A stretch of DNA of 64,000 nt from an uncultured Prochlorococcus sp. (GTDB lineage: Bacteria > Cyanobacteriota > Cyanobacteriia > PCC-6307 > Cyanobiaceae): contig CACGNA010000001.1 in the NCBI GenBank assembly GCA_902574425.1, forward strand, positions 62,001-126,000, written 5' to 3'. The position numbers and the translations under genes were made by a program. Numbering within the stretch: the first letter of the stretch is position 1; each line of letters begins with the position of its first letter. This document shows positions 17,173 through 26,867 of this stretch, piece after piece. The notes under the pieces were generated by a model. The model was given only the letters and a program-made list of their open reading frames with translations. It was not told the origin of the DNA and ran no database searches.

Positions 17173-18639
17173 ATGAATTCTTGGTGTAGAAATTTAGAAT
17201 TACTTATAAAATCAAGAACTTCATTAATTTGGATAAGGACTAAAGAAGAGGAAAGATTAGAAAAATTAGTATATTTCTCTTGTGAAAGATTAAATATAAA
17301 AAGATTCGTTTGCTGGGATTGTGTTAGTGGCATTAAAGGATTAATAAATGAAGCTGGTAAATTTTCTAACAATCCGCTAGGAGTGCTTAATTGGCTTAAG
17401 GAACAAAGTTCTGAAGTTTCAACAGTTTTATTAGTAAAAGATTTTCATAAATTTTATGATGACCCATCTATTAATAGGACTATTAAGGAACTATCTTCAG
17501 CGCTTAAGGAAACCAGCCATAATTTAATTATTAGTTCTCATCTATTTCCCTCATCAGAAGATCTTGATGAATTAATGACAATTGTAAACTTACCTTTACC
17601 TGATCAAAAAGAGTTGAAAAATATAATAAAGAAAATTGCTATAAATACTAATTCAAATCTTGAAGAACAAGATTTAAACGAACTTTCTATAGCTTCAAGT
17701 GGATTAACTGAAATAAAAGTAAAGCAAGTCACGGCAAAGGCCCTTGCTCAAAGAGGCAAAATTAGTAAAGAAGATATTAAAGATATTCTTGAAGAGAAAA
17801 AACAAGTTATCGCCAGAAGTGAAATTTTAGAATTTTTTGAAGCCAAATCAAGTCAAGATGATATTGGTGGTTTAAATGTTTTAAAAGTTTGGCTTAATCA
17901 AAGATATAGGGCCTTTTCTAAAGAAGCTAGAGATTATGGACTACCTATTCCAAAAGGAGTCTTACTTGTAGGGGCGCAAGGAACAGGTAAATCACTTACT
18001 GCAAAATCAATTTCCAAGAGTTGGTCGATGCCTCTTCTTAGATTAGATGTTGGAAGACTATTTTCTAGCCTTGTTGGTTCAAGCGAGGCAAGAACAAGAG
18101 AAACAATATCGAGAGCTGAGGCCATGTCACCTTGTATTCTTTGGATCGATGAAATCGATAAGGGCTTTGGTGGCGATGCTAGAAGTGATGGAGGAACAAG
18201 TCAAAGGGTTTTGGCAAGTTTATTAACTTGGATGGCTGAAAAAGAATCCGCCGTATTTGTAATTGCCACCGCTAATGCTATAGATAAGCTTCCTGCTGAA
18301 TTATTAAGAAAAGGTAGATTTGATGAGATATTTTTCCTTGATTTACCAAATTCTGAAGAAAGATTAAGCATTCTGGATTTGCACTTAAAAAAAAGAAGAC
18401 CAACTTACAGTTTCCCTCTTTCTACTATTATTGATAGAACAGATGGATTCTCAGGTGCAGAACTTGAACAAGCAGTAATAGAGGGTATGCATATTTCATT
18501 CTCTGAAAATAGAGAGCTTATGGAGAAAGATTTAATAAAGGCAGTTTCTGAATTAGTCCCTCTATCCAGAACAGCTAAAGAGCAAATTGATTTACTAAAA
18601 GAATGGTCATCTACTGGACGTGCTCGTTCTGCGTCGTAA
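17173..18639 (+). CDS. AAA+ ATPase, Ycf46-like
   Basis: 488 residues. A helical N-terminal region (1-220) precedes one AAA+ module: Walker A GAQGTGKSLTAKSIS, Walker B CILWIDEIDKGFGG, sensor 1 FVIATANAID, arginine finger region LLRKGRFDEIFFLDLPN, and sensor 2 in DGFSGAELEQAVIEG. The DDIGGLNVLKVWLNQR entry and overall length fit Ycf46, a cyanobacterial/plastid AAA ATPase linked to CO2/HCO3- response in Synechocystis, but a precise role is not known. No protease motif or membrane segment, so it is not FtsH. It starts 15 nt after yidC. Confidence 0.9.
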   Translation: MNSWCRNLELLIKSRTSLIWIRTKEEERLEKLVYFSCERLNIKRFVCWDCVSGIKGLINEAGKFSNNPLGVLNWLKEQSSEVSTVLLVKDFHKFYDDPSINRTIKELSSALKETSHNLIISSHLFPSSEDLDELMTIVNLPLPDQKELKNIIKKIAINTNSNLEEQDLNELSIASSGLTEIKVKQVTAKALAQRGKISKEDIKDILEEKKQVIARSEILEFFEAKSSQDDIGGLNVLKVWLNQRYRAFSKEARDYGLPIPKGVLLVGAQGTGKSLTAKSISKSWSMPLLRLDVGRLFSSLVGSSEARTRETISRAEAMSPCILWIDEIDKGFGGDARSDGGTSQRVLASLLTWMAEKESAVFVIATANAIDKLPAELLRKGRFDEIFFLDLPNSEERLSILDLHLKKRRPTYSFPLSTIIDRTDGFSGAELEQAVIEGMHISFSENRELMEKDLIKAVSELVPLSRTAKEQIDLLKEWSSTGRARSAS

Positions 18640-18764
18640 TTAAAGTTCTATTCATTAAAAATGTTTTATAAGTTAGGAATCATTAATTTAGTTAATTTTT
18701 CATCAAAAATCCCAAAAAATCAATTGAGATTAACTATCTTAATTAAGGTATAAAAAAAAAAAGA

Positions 18765-20042
18765 GTGTTAGATCAAAAATTAATAAGAGAAAATCCAACA
18801 TCTGTTGAAGAGAATTTATCCTTAAGAGGAAAAGTTTATAAGATATCCCACATACACGAATTAACTGTAAAAAAAAAAGAAATTGATATAGAAATATCCA
18901 GTCTCCAATCTGAAAGTAAAAAATTAAGCAAATCAATCGGTCAAGTAATTGGGGAATCGCAAAATAATAATTCACAAGAATTAAATAAATTAAAGAAAAA
19001 GGGCAACGAATACAGACTGAAAATTTCTGAACTTGAAGAGAAAAAAAGATTATTAGATAAACAAGTAGATAATGAGATTTATAATTTGCCAAATTTCCCT
19101 AGCAAAGATGCACCTATTGGAAAAGATGAAAGTGAAAATGTACAAATAAAAACTTGGGGAGATCCTTTAAAAAAAGAGAATCTTAAATCTCATTGGGAGA
19201 TAGGCGAAAGTCTTAATCTTTTTGAGTCTGTCAAATCAACTAAAATATCAAAAAGTCGTTTTATTACACTTATTGGTAATGGGGCCAGATTAGAGAGAGC
19301 ATTAATAAATTTTATGCTCGACATGCATACTAGCAATGGTTATTTAGAGTTAATGCCTCCAGCTTTAGTGAATTCAGAAAGTCTTACCGGATCTGGTCAA
19401 TTACCTAAATTTTCAAATGAAAGTTTTAAGTGCTCTAATGACGACATGTGGCTTTCTCCCACTGCTGAAGTTCCACTAACTGCTTTCCATAGAAATGAGA
19501 TTATTGATGCTCAGAAGTTACCTATTAAGTATGTTGCATATAGTCCATGTTTTAGGAGAGAAGCTGGAAGTTATGGAAGGGATACTAAAGGTTTAATAAG
19601 ACTTCATCAATTTAATAAGGTTGAGCTCTATTGGTTTTGTGATCCAAGTAAATCTTTAGAAGCTCATAAAAAGATTACTTCTGATGCAGAAAGCATTTTA
19701 AAAAAGCTCAACTTACCTTACAGATTAGTAGATATTTGTACTGGAGATTTAGGTTTTTCCTCTAGTAGAACATTTGATCTTGAAGTCTGGCTCCCAAGTA
19801 GTAAATGTTATAGAGAAATTTCAAGTTGCAGTAACTGCCTTGACTTTCAAGCGCGTAGATCATCAATAAGATCAAAAGTTGATAAAAAAAATACATATTT
19901 ACATACCTTAAATGGCAGTGGGCTTGCTGTTGGAAGAACAATGGCCGCTATTCTTGAGAATGGTCAACAAACAGATGGCAGCGTTAAGATTCCAGATGTT
20001 CTAGTTCCATATTTTGGATCAAATTTTTTAAAAACTGCTTAA
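18765..20042 (+). CDS. serS: Seryl-tRNA synthetase
   Basis: 425 residues from GTG at 18765 ([11 protein letters not shown]). The long N-terminal coiled-coil arm (about 30-105), which grips tRNA-Ser, is visible as a Lys/Glu/Leu-rich stretch. The class II catalytic core follows: motif 2 [22 protein letters not shown] and motif 3 [39 protein letters not shown], which binds the amino acid, is present. Length is normal. 125 nt of AT-rich sequence separate it from the AAA gene, and a run of 11 A lies just before the start. Confidence 0.97.
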   Translation: MLDQKLIRENPTSVEENLSLRGKVYKISHIHELTVKKKEIDIEISSLQSESKKLSKSIGQVIGESQNNNSQELNKLKKKGNEYRLKISELEEKKRLLDKQVDNEIYNLPNFPSKDAPIGKDESENVQIKTWGDPLKKENLKSHWEIGESLNLFESVKSTKISKSRFITLIGNGARLERALINFMLDMHTSNGYLELMPPALVNSESLTGSGQLPKFSNESFKCSNDDMWLSPTAEVPLTAFHRNEIIDAQKLPIKYVAYSPCFRREAGSYGRDTKGLIRLHQFNKVELYWFCDPSKSLEAHKKITSDAESILKKLNLPYRLVDICTGDLGFSSSRTFDLEVWLPSSKCYREISSCSNCLDFQARRSSIRSKVDKKNTYLHTLNGSGLAVGRTMAAILENGQQTDGSVKIPDVLVPYFGSNFLKTA

Positions 20043-20051
20043 TATAAAAGA

Positions 20052-21131
20052 ATGAATGTCTTAACCTCAATAACAGTACTTGGATTCCTCATATTTTTTC
20101 ATGAGATGGGGCATTTTCTTGCGGCAATTTTACAAGGTATTTATGTTGATGGATTCTCGATTGGCTTTGGACCCTCAATTATTCAAAAAAAATTTAGAGA
20201 TATAACTTATTCATTCAGAGCCTTTCCTCTTGGAGGCTTTGTATCCTTTCCTGATGAAGAACTAAATAATATTGACCCTAAAGATCCAAATCTTTTAAAA
20301 AATAGGCCAATAATCCAAAGAGTTATTGTAATCTCCGCTGGAGTATTCGCTAACTTAATACTTGCTTACACAATCTTAATTATAAATGTAACTACTCTTG
20401 GTATTCCATTTGATCCAGAACCGGGCATTTTAGTTTTGGCGACTCAACCTGAGAAAGCTGCCTCTCTTGCTGGCTTAGAACCAGGAGATAAAATATTAGA
20501 AATTGAAACTGGTACTTTAGGAATTGGGGATCAAGCTGTTTCCACTTTAGTAAAAGAGATTCAAAATTCATCAGATGAACCAATTTCAATAAGAATTGAA
20601 AGAGATGGGATTTTCAAAGATTTAACTTTGATACCAAAAAATATTGATGGGAAAGGAACAATAGGTGCTCAATTGCAACCGAATATAAGGAAAGAAACTA
20701 GAAAGACAAAAAATATTTTCGAACTTTTTAAATACACTAATAATGAATTTTCATCACTTTTGGTAAAAACAATTCAAGGTTATAAAGGTTTAATAACAAA
20801 TTTCTCCTCAACAGCTCAACAATTAAGTGGGCCGGTAAAAATCGTTGAAATCGGTGCACAATTATCTCAACAAGGTGGAACAGGCATATTATTATTTGCG
20901 GCTTTAATTTCTATTAATTTAGCAGTACTTAATTCATTACCTTTACCGTTGTTAGATGGAGGACAACTTGTTTTCACTTTAATTGAAGGTTTTAGGGGAA
21001 AACCTGTTCCAGTCAAGGTACAAATGGTTGTTACTCAGTCCAGTTTTTTTCTTTTAGTTGGACTAAGCGTTCTACTTATTATCAGAGATACTAGTCAACT
21101 ATTAATAGTACAAAGATTATTAAACCAATAA
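20052..21131 (+). CDS. rseP: Site-2 protease RseP family (M50)
   Basis: 359 residues. The zinc-binding HEMGH motif is in the first membrane helix (LGFLIFFHEMGHFLAAI), the family's FGPSI block follows, one PDZ domain lies at about 125-205 (KAASLAGLEPGDKILEIETG), and the second metal-ligand motif is SLPLPLLDGGQLV with the LDG signature. It cleaves transmembrane segments of anti-sigma factors or membrane-bound substrates. It starts 9 nt after serS. Confidence 0.94.
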   Translation: MNVLTSITVLGFLIFFHEMGHFLAAILQGIYVDGFSIGFGPSIIQKKFRDITYSFRAFPLGGFVSFPDEELNNIDPKDPNLLKNRPIIQRVIVISAGVFANLILAYTILIINVTTLGIPFDPEPGILVLATQPEKAASLAGLEPGDKILEIETGTLGIGDQAVSTLVKEIQNSSDEPISIRIERDGIFKDLTLIPKNIDGKGTIGAQLQPNIRKETRKTKNIFELFKYTNNEFSSLLVKTIQGYKGLITNFSSTAQQLSGPVKIVEIGAQLSQQGGTGILLFAALISINLAVLNSLPLPLLDGGQLVFTLIEGFRGKPVPVKVQMVVTQSSFFLLVGLSVLLIIRDTSQLLIVQRLLNQ

Positions 21132-21193
21132 ATAAATTTTAAAAACTGTTCTCTAAGCTGTTAATATATTATTTAGTTTAAAGATTATATTCA

Positions 21194-21496
21194 ATGGCCA
21201 AAAAGTCCATGATTGCGAGAGAAGTTAAACGCAAAAAACTTGTGAAGAAATATGCTGCAAAAAGGAAATCATTATTAGATGAATTTAATGCCGCAAAAGA
21301 TCCAATGGAAAGGTTAGAAATTCATAGAAAGATTCAAGGTCTACCAAGAAACTCTGCACCAAATAGAGTAAGAAATAGGTGTTGGGCAACTGGTAAACCT
21401 AGAGGAGTATATAGAGATTTTGGTCTTTGCAGGAATCAGTTAAGACAAAGAGCTCATAACGGTGAACTTCCTGGAGTAGTTAAATCAAGTTGGTAG
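21194..21496 (+). CDS. rpsN: Ribosomal protein S14
   Basis: 100 residues with the typical ending [41 protein letters not shown] and basic N-terminus [20 protein letters not shown]. This is the long, zinc-free type of uS14 of the small subunit. It stands between rseP and pnp with 62 and 172 nt gaps, so it may have its own promoter. Confidence 0.98.
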   Translation: MAKKSMIAREVKRKKLVKKYAAKRKSLLDEFNAAKDPMERLEIHRKIQGLPRNSAPNRVRNRCWATGKPRGVYRDFGLCRNQLRQRAHNGELPGVVKSSW

Positions 21497-21668
21497 TATG
21501 AGTTTTTAACTTAAGTACTATATTTTCTCAAGAAAAAATAATACTTTTAGAAATGAAAATTCATTTTTAGGACATTTTTAAAAATTTTTATAGCTTATCT
21601 AAATAATTTACTCAATATGTCCCTATTAAATGTAAGAATAAATTATGTATAGATTTATAATTTAAAAA

Positions 21669-23834
21669 GTGGAAGGACAAAATAAGTCGATCACGTTTGA
21701 CGGACGAGAGATACGACTAACTACAGGACTATATGCTCCTCAAGCAAGTGGATCAGTAATGATTGAGTGTGGTGATACCTCACTATTAGTTACAGCAACA
21801 AAAACTGCCAAAAAAGAACCATCAGACTTTCTACCTCTGATATGCGACTATGAAGAAAAACTTTATGCTGCAGGGAGAATTCCAGGTGGTTTTATGCGGA
21901 GAGAGGGTCGCCCACCAGAAAGAGCGACTTTAATTGCAAGATTAATTGATAGGCCAATGAGGCCACTTTTCCCCACATGGATGAGGGATGAGATTCAAAT
22001 AGTCGCATCATGCCTTTCTCTAGATGAAAGAGTTCCAGCAGATGTTTTAGCTGTTACGGGGGCTTCAATAGCAACATTAATAGGAGAAATACCATTTTAT
22101 GGGCCAATGGCTGCGGTAAGAGTTGGGCTTATAGGGGATGATTTCATCTTAAATCCAAGTTATAGAGAAATAGAAAGAGGAGATTTAGACATTGTTGTTG
22201 CAGGTTCGCCAGACGGTATCGTCATGATTGAAGCAGGTGCAAATCAATTATCAGAACAAGATACAATCGAAGCTATAGATTTTGGATATGAGGCTGTTAC
22301 TGAACTTATTAAATCTCAAGAAGATTTACTAAAAGATTTAGGAATAAAACAAATCAAACCATCGGATCCTGAAGAGGATAAAACATTACCTTCTTATTTG
22401 GAAAAAAATTGCAGTAAAGCTATTGATTTGGTTCTTAAGAAATTTGATCAATCAAAAGATGAGAGGGATCTTGAACTCGAAAAAATAAAAGTTGAGACGC
22501 AAGGTAAAATCGAATCTTTGAAAGAGGACAACCAAATAAAAGTTCTTTTATCAGAAAATGACAAGTTATTAAGTGTTGACTTTAAAAAACTCACCAAGAA
22601 ATTAATGAGGTCGCAAATCATTAATGATGGGAAAAGAGTTGATGGAAGGGATCTCGACGAAGTTAGAAAAATATCTGCTTCTGCAGGAATTCTTCCAAAA
22701 AGAGTTCATGGCTCTGCATTATTCCAAAGAGGTTTAACCCAAGTTTTATCTACAACCACATTAGGTACTCCTAGTGATGCTCAAGAAATGGATGACCTAA
22801 ATCCAAGTACTGAAAAAACATATTTGCATCACTACAACTTCCCTCCTTATTCGGTTGGTGAAACTAGGCCTATGAGAACCCCTGGAAGGAGAGAAATTGG
22901 TCATGGAGCACTTGCAGAAAGGGCAATAATTCCTGTTCTACCTGGCAAAGAGACATTCCCATACGTTTTAAGAGTTGTGAGTGAAGTTTTAAGCTCTAAT
23001 GGTTCCACTTCAATGGGTTCTGTATGCGGAAGCACGCTTTCATTATTGGATGCAGGGGTTCCTTTAAAAGCTCTTGTAAGTGGTACTGCCATGGGCTTAA
23101 TCAAAGAAGGTAAAGAAGTAAGAATTCTTACAGATATTCAAGGCATTGAAGACTTTCTTGGAGACATGGACTTTAAAGTTGCAGGAACTGATAAGGGTAT
23201 AACTGCTTTACAAATGGATATGAAGATTACAGGTTTACCAGTCTCTATTATTTCTGACGCGATCAAAAAAGCTCGTCCTGCAAGATTACATATTTTAGAA
23301 AAAATGCAAGCAGCAATAGACAAGCCTCAAGAATCCCTTTCTCCTCATGCCCCACGACTATTAAGCTTTAGAATTGACCCTGAGCTTATAGGGACAGTTA
23401 TCGGACCCGGCGGAAGAACTATCAAAGGAATCACTGAAAGAACTAATACAAAAATAGATATAGAAGACGGTGGGATTGTCACAATTGCTTCTCATGACGG
23501 AGCTGCTGCAGAAGAAGCTCAAAAGATAATAGAAGGATTAACGCGCAAGGTTCATGAAGGAGAGATATTCTCTGGAGTTGTAACAAGAATAATACCTATA
23601 GGTGCTTTCGTAGAAATATTACCAGGCAAAGAAGGAATGGTTCACATTTCTCAATTATCTGAAGCAAGGGTTGAGAGAGTCGAGGATGTAGTAAGACAAG
23701 GAGATGAAGTAACCGTTAGAGTAAGAGAGATAGATAGCAGAGGCAGAATTAATCTTACTTTGAGAGGTGTAGGACAAAATAGTGGGATGTCATATCCCGA
23801 GCCAACCCCTACGCCCGTTGCTCCCCTTAATTAA
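21669..23834 (+). CDS. pnp: Polynucleotide phosphorylase
   Basis: 721 residues from a GTG start ([20 protein letters not shown]). Domains in order: first RNase PH domain (about 10-215) with [12 protein letters not shown] and [30 protein letters not shown]; helical linker; second RNase PH domain (about 310-550) with [49 protein letters not shown] and the metal-binding [33 protein letters not shown] domain ([28 protein letters not shown]); S1 domain ([33 protein letters not shown]). It degrades RNA 3' to 5' with phosphate and can add 3' tails. Its stop lies only 3 nt from the stop of the convergent cysQ gene, leaving no room for a dedicated terminator. Confidence 0.98.
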   Translation: MEGQNKSITFDGREIRLTTGLYAPQASGSVMIECGDTSLLVTATKTAKKEPSDFLPLICDYEEKLYAAGRIPGGFMRREGRPPERATLIARLIDRPMRPLFPTWMRDEIQIVASCLSLDERVPADVLAVTGASIATLIGEIPFYGPMAAVRVGLIGDDFILNPSYREIERGDLDIVVAGSPDGIVMIEAGANQLSEQDTIEAIDFGYEAVTELIKSQEDLLKDLGIKQIKPSDPEEDKTLPSYLEKNCSKAIDLVLKKFDQSKDERDLELEKIKVETQGKIESLKEDNQIKVLLSENDKLLSVDFKKLTKKLMRSQIINDGKRVDGRDLDEVRKISASAGILPKRVHGSALFQRGLTQVLSTTTLGTPSDAQEMDDLNPSTEKTYLHHYNFPPYSVGETRPMRTPGRREIGHGALAERAIIPVLPGKETFPYVLRVVSEVLSSNGSTSMGSVCGSTLSLLDAGVPLKALVSGTAMGLIKEGKEVRILTDIQGIEDFLGDMDFKVAGTDKGITALQMDMKITGLPVSIISDAIKKARPARLHILEKMQAAIDKPQESLSPHAPRLLSFRIDPELIGTVIGPGGRTIKGITERTNTKIDIEDGGIVTIASHDGAAAEEAQKIIEGLTRKVHEGEIFSGVVTRIIPIGAFVEILPGKEGMVHISQLSEARVERVEDVVRQGDEVTVRVREIDSRGRINLTLRGVGQNSGMSYPEPTPTPVAPLN

Positions 23835-23837
23835 AAG

Positions 23838-24740
23838 TTAAAGAGGATAAATTCCATTATTCTCAATAATCTTCTTTATTTCGAGACAAATACTTCCATG
23901 AGTATCCCTGTTACTAGTGGCGACTATAATACCTCCTTGCTCGAAACTATTTTCACCATAGGATAGTTCTTGATTATCCAAATTTGTAATTGCACCACCA
24001 GCAGCTTTCAGAATAGTCTCTGGGGCTGCAAAATCCCAATCTTTTGGCGAACTTTTACCAGGCATACTAAGGCAGATATAAATATCACTATCTCCGCGAA
24101 CTATAGAAGCTATTTTGCAGCCAATACTGCCCATTACTTCTACTTTACTAAAATTAATTTTATGGATTAAATTTTTCAAAATTTCATTTCCATGATTTTT
24201 ACTTGTTACTAAAGTCATTTCTTGAAGATTTCTATTTTTCAAAAGAATTGGTTGATTTTGTGATCCATCTCTTGTTTCACACCATGTTTTTTCTCCATCT
24301 GCAATCCATAATTGATTCTTCTCTGGTATCAAAACAAAACCAATATAAGGTTTTTGTCTAAAGTTTAAAGCCAAATGCATAGCATAGTTACCTGTACCTT
24401 GAATGAAGTCCTTAGTTCCATCAAGAGGATCAAGAACCCAGATCCAATCAGTCTTAATATCAAAAGTTTCTGAAGAAATTTTTACATTTTCTTCACTCAA
24501 AATATCCCAATTAATATTTTTATATTTTTCATTTATTCTTTTTATAATCAATTCATTAACTTTTAAATCAGCCAAAGTTACAGGATCATCTTCATTAGAA
24601 TTTCTGATTATATTTCTTTTATCATCTGCATCTTCTAACAATTTAGAGTAATAAAGCAAAATATCTGCTGCTTGCCAGCTGAAAATCCTTACATCATCGA
24701 TAAGATTATTAATATCAACTCCAGAGGGTAATTTAATCAT
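23838..24740 (-). CDS. cysQ: 3'(2'),5'-bisphosphate nucleotidase, CysQ-like
   Basis: 300 residues of the inositol monophosphatase superfamily. The metal-binding motifs are present: DPVTLADLKVNELI, WDILSEEN, WVLDPLDGTKDFIQGTGNYAMHLAL and KDWDFAAPETILKAAGGAITN. CysQ removes the 3' phosphate from PAP/PAPS made in sulfate assimilation. The long GTKDFIQGTGNYA block favours CysQ over inositol phosphatase, but substrate assignment is by family. It is head to head with rsmI, 3 bp between start codons. Confidence 0.88.
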   Translation of the reverse strand: MIKLPSGVDINNLIDDVRIFSWQAADILLYYSKLLEDADDKRNIIRNSNEDDPVTLADLKVNELIIKRINEKYKNINWDILSEENVKISSETFDIKTDWIWVLDPLDGTKDFIQGTGNYAMHLALNFRQKPYIGFVLIPEKNQLWIADGEKTWCETRDGSQNQPILLKNRNLQEMTLVTSKNHGNEILKNLIHKINFSKVEVMGSIGCKIASIVRGDSDIYICLSMPGKSSPKDWDFAAPETILKAAGGAITNLDNQELSYGENSFEQGGIIVATSNRDTHGSICLEIKKIIENNGIYPL

Positions 24741-24743
24741 TAA

Positions 24744-25604
24744 ATGAATAATAATTTCTTATTATCCCATAGAAAAGAGGAACCGGAAAACGGTACTTTA
24801 TATATGGTTGGCACGCCAATTGGCAATTTAAATGATATATCCAAAAGAGCATTAAATATTCTCAAACATGTTTCTTTAGTTGCTTGTGAAGATACAAGAC
24901 AAACAAAAAAACTAATGAATAAATTTAACATTTCAAATAAACTTATCAGTTTTAATAAAAATAATTCTTCAACAAAAATCCCAAGAATAATTAAAGATCT
25001 CAAAGAAGGGAACTCTATAGCAATTGTAAGTGATGCTGGCATGCCTGGAATTTGCGATCCAGGTGAAGATATGGCTAGGAGCTTAAAATCTCAAGGTATA
25101 GATGTTATTTGCATTCCAGGGGCATGTGCTGCGATAACAGCCCTTGTTTCAAGTGGCCTGCCCTCCTCTAGTTTTATATTTGAAGGTTTTCTTCCTAAAA
25201 AGCAAATAGATAGAGAAAAAATTCTTTTAGAAATCAGTAAGAATGAAAAAACGACTATTATATACGAATCTCCTAAAAGACTCAAAAAATTACTAATGCA
25301 ATTATTTGAATTCTGTGGAGGTGATAGAGAGATAATCGTAGCCAGAGAATTAACAAAGAAATTTGAAGAACATGTTGGGAATAATATTAATGATGTAATA
25401 GAGTTCTTCAGAGATAAGGATATTATTGGTGAGATAACAATAGTTCTAAAAGGTACTATAAAAAAAGATTTAAAAATAGATAAATTAACTATAAAAAAAG
25501 ATCTCAATGATTTAATCAATGCAGGCTTAAGTTTATCGGCAGCATCTAAATACTTAGCAAAGAAAAATGGTTTAAAAAAAAGCGAAATTTATAACATGAT
25601 TTAA
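24744..25604 (+). CDS. rsmI: 16S rRNA 2'-O-methyltransferase RsmI
   Basis: 286 residues of the tetrapyrrole methylase-like fold. LYMVGTPIGNLNDISKRALNILKHVSLVACEDTRQTKKLM at the N-terminus is the RsmI signature, followed by ISFNKNN, AIVSDAGMPGICDPGEDMAR, and PGACAAITALVSSGLPSSSFIFEGFLPKK. It methylates the ribose of C1402 of 16S rRNA in the decoding centre. It starts 3 bp from the divergent cysQ start; its promoter must lie inside cysQ. Confidence 0.95.
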   Translation: MNNNFLLSHRKEEPENGTLYMVGTPIGNLNDISKRALNILKHVSLVACEDTRQTKKLMNKFNISNKLISFNKNNSSTKIPRIIKDLKEGNSIAIVSDAGMPGICDPGEDMARSLKSQGIDVICIPGACAAITALVSSGLPSSSFIFEGFLPKKQIDREKILLEISKNEKTTIIYESPKRLKKLLMQLFEFCGGDREIIVARELTKKFEEHVGNNINDVIEFFRDKDIIGEITIVLKGTIKKDLKIDKLTIKKDLNDLINAGLSLSAASKYLAKKNGLKKSEIYNMI

Positions 25605-25629
25605 AATTTATAATATACATTTTATTTAT

Positions 25630-25848
25630 ATGAGCTTTTTAATTAAAAAAATATTTTTTACAGCAATTTTTAATTCATGTTTATTTTTGATCTTATTTAT
25701 TGGGATTCAAAATAGTTCAAAAAAAAGTAAAGTTAACTTTTTAATAGATGAAACTATCGAACTACCAATAAGTTTTGTAGTGGGATCTAGTTTCATACTA
25801 GGCTCAATATTTGGAAGCTTTATAGTTTTCAAAATAAATGATGAATAA
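25630..25848 (+). CDS. LapA/DUF1049-like small membrane protein
   Basis: 72 residues with two hydrophobic segments (about 8-25 and 46-66) separated by a short polar loop containing IQNSSKKSKVNFLIDETIELPISFVVGSSFILGSIFGSF. The IxN...V.F....ELPL....G...G...G layout is that of LapA-domain (DUF1049) membrane proteins. Function in cyanobacteria unknown. It starts 25 nt after rsmI on the same strand and converges on the HTH gene 8 nt away. Confidence 0.72.
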   Translation: MSFLIKKIFFTAIFNSCLFLILFIGIQNSSKKSKVNFLIDETIELPISFVVGSSFILGSIFGSFIVFKINDE

Positions 25849-25856
25849 AAAATTTT

Positions 25857-26540
25857 TCAAAGAGCTATTAGATTTTCAGGGCAGACAATTCTTGAAATTC
25901 CTTTCGCAATAAGAATGGGTGCTGCGATTCTAAAGACATCAGTATTTGGAACTTTAAGTACCTTTTGCTCCTTATTACAAGATCTTTTAGCCAGATTTAA
26001 ATCAAAAAATATTTGTATAGTCTTTCTATTCAAATCATCATTAGGTAAGAATTCCCATTCTGGAAAATCTTTTAATAATTTTATCTCTAGCTCAATTTTA
26101 TTATGGACAATCATATAAACCACTTTAGGAAAATCAATCTCTGATATAGGTACTGAAGATAACTCTTTTCGAGAAGTATTATCCATCTCATAATCTAAAG
26201 GAGGAATTTCAAAAAAAGAATAATTAGTAGCAAAATTTGAAGCAGTTATTTTTTCTTCTACAACTTTGGGAATATTAATATCTTTCTTTGAATCTTTATT
26301 ATCAAAATTTGTTTTTTGAAAATCAATAGTTTGATTTTCATTAGTTTTAGGTTTTCCTTTTAGGGATTTACTTTTATTAAATAACTCCTTAAATTTCAAT
26401 TCTCCAAGATTCTTTTTGAGATTTCTAATGATTGTAGAGTTCGTGCAAGTATATTTCTGTGACAAGACATTAATAGCTGTGCCTAATTTAAAACTTTTCA
26501 GTATTTCTTCTTTTTGTTCTTCAGTAAGTCTTTTAGGCAA
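25857..26540 (-). CDS. Helix-turn-helix protein of unknown function, 227 aa
   Basis: The N-terminal 45 residues (LTEEQKEEILKSFKLGTAINVLSQKYTCTNSTIIRNLKKNLGE) form a homeodomain-like/transposase-type helix-turn-helix expected to bind DNA. A charged low-complexity linker (about 55-105) is followed by a conserved-looking C-terminal domain (about 115-227) with SSVPISEIDFPKVVYMIVHNKIELEIKLLKDFPEWEFLPND and FRIAAPILIAKGISRIVCPENLIAL. No catalytic DDE residues or recombinase motifs are seen, so it is not a transposase. It may be a picocyanobacterial transcription factor. It is the last protein gene before the tRNA and island. Confidence 0.7.
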   Translation of the reverse strand: MPKRLTEEQKEEILKSFKLGTAINVLSQKYTCTNSTIIRNLKKNLGELKFKELFNKSKSLKGKPKTNENQTIDFQKTNFDNKDSKKDINIPKVVEEKITASNFATNYSFFEIPPLDYEMDNTSRKELSSVPISEIDFPKVVYMIVHNKIELEIKLLKDFPEWEFLPNDDLNRKTIQIFFDLNLAKRSCNKEQKVLKVPNTDVFRIAAPILIAKGISRIVCPENLIAL

Positions 26541-26641
26541 GATTAAAAGTAAGGCACTCTATAATTTTATGTGATTTCTTATAGAAAGAGAATAAAAGAT
26601 AAAGTTTTTACAAATTATATTTTAAAAAGGATTTACTTAGT

Positions 26642-26669
26642 TTGTTTAGGTCCATGGGTTAGATATAAT
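26642..26669 (+). promoter_or_regulatory. Putative promoter of tRNA-Arg
   Basis: TTGTTT (26642-26647) and TATAAT (26664-26669) are 16 nt apart and the -10 box ends 8 nt before the mature tRNA. This fits a sigma-70-type promoter starting at or just before the tRNA. Confidence 0.5.
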
Positions 26670-26677
26670 AAAAAAAT

Positions 26678-26751
<74 letters not shown>

Positions 26752-26867
26752 CTTATTTTTTCATCTTTACTTATATGCATAATGAAATAAAATAAACATA
26801 ATAATGATATTTAGTTTATAAACTCTATCTTGAAAAATATTGGAAATCGAGAAATAAATTATTAATT

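Noticed and set aside
18661-18753. 30-codon ORF between the AAA ATPase and serS
   Set aside because: Short, no family, composition typical of chance frames in AT-rich DNA.
13121-21496. Chromosome origin near rpmH-rnpA-yidC
   Set aside because: This gene order often lies near oriC in other bacteria, but no dnaA, DnaA-box cluster or dnaN was seen here, so no origin is called.
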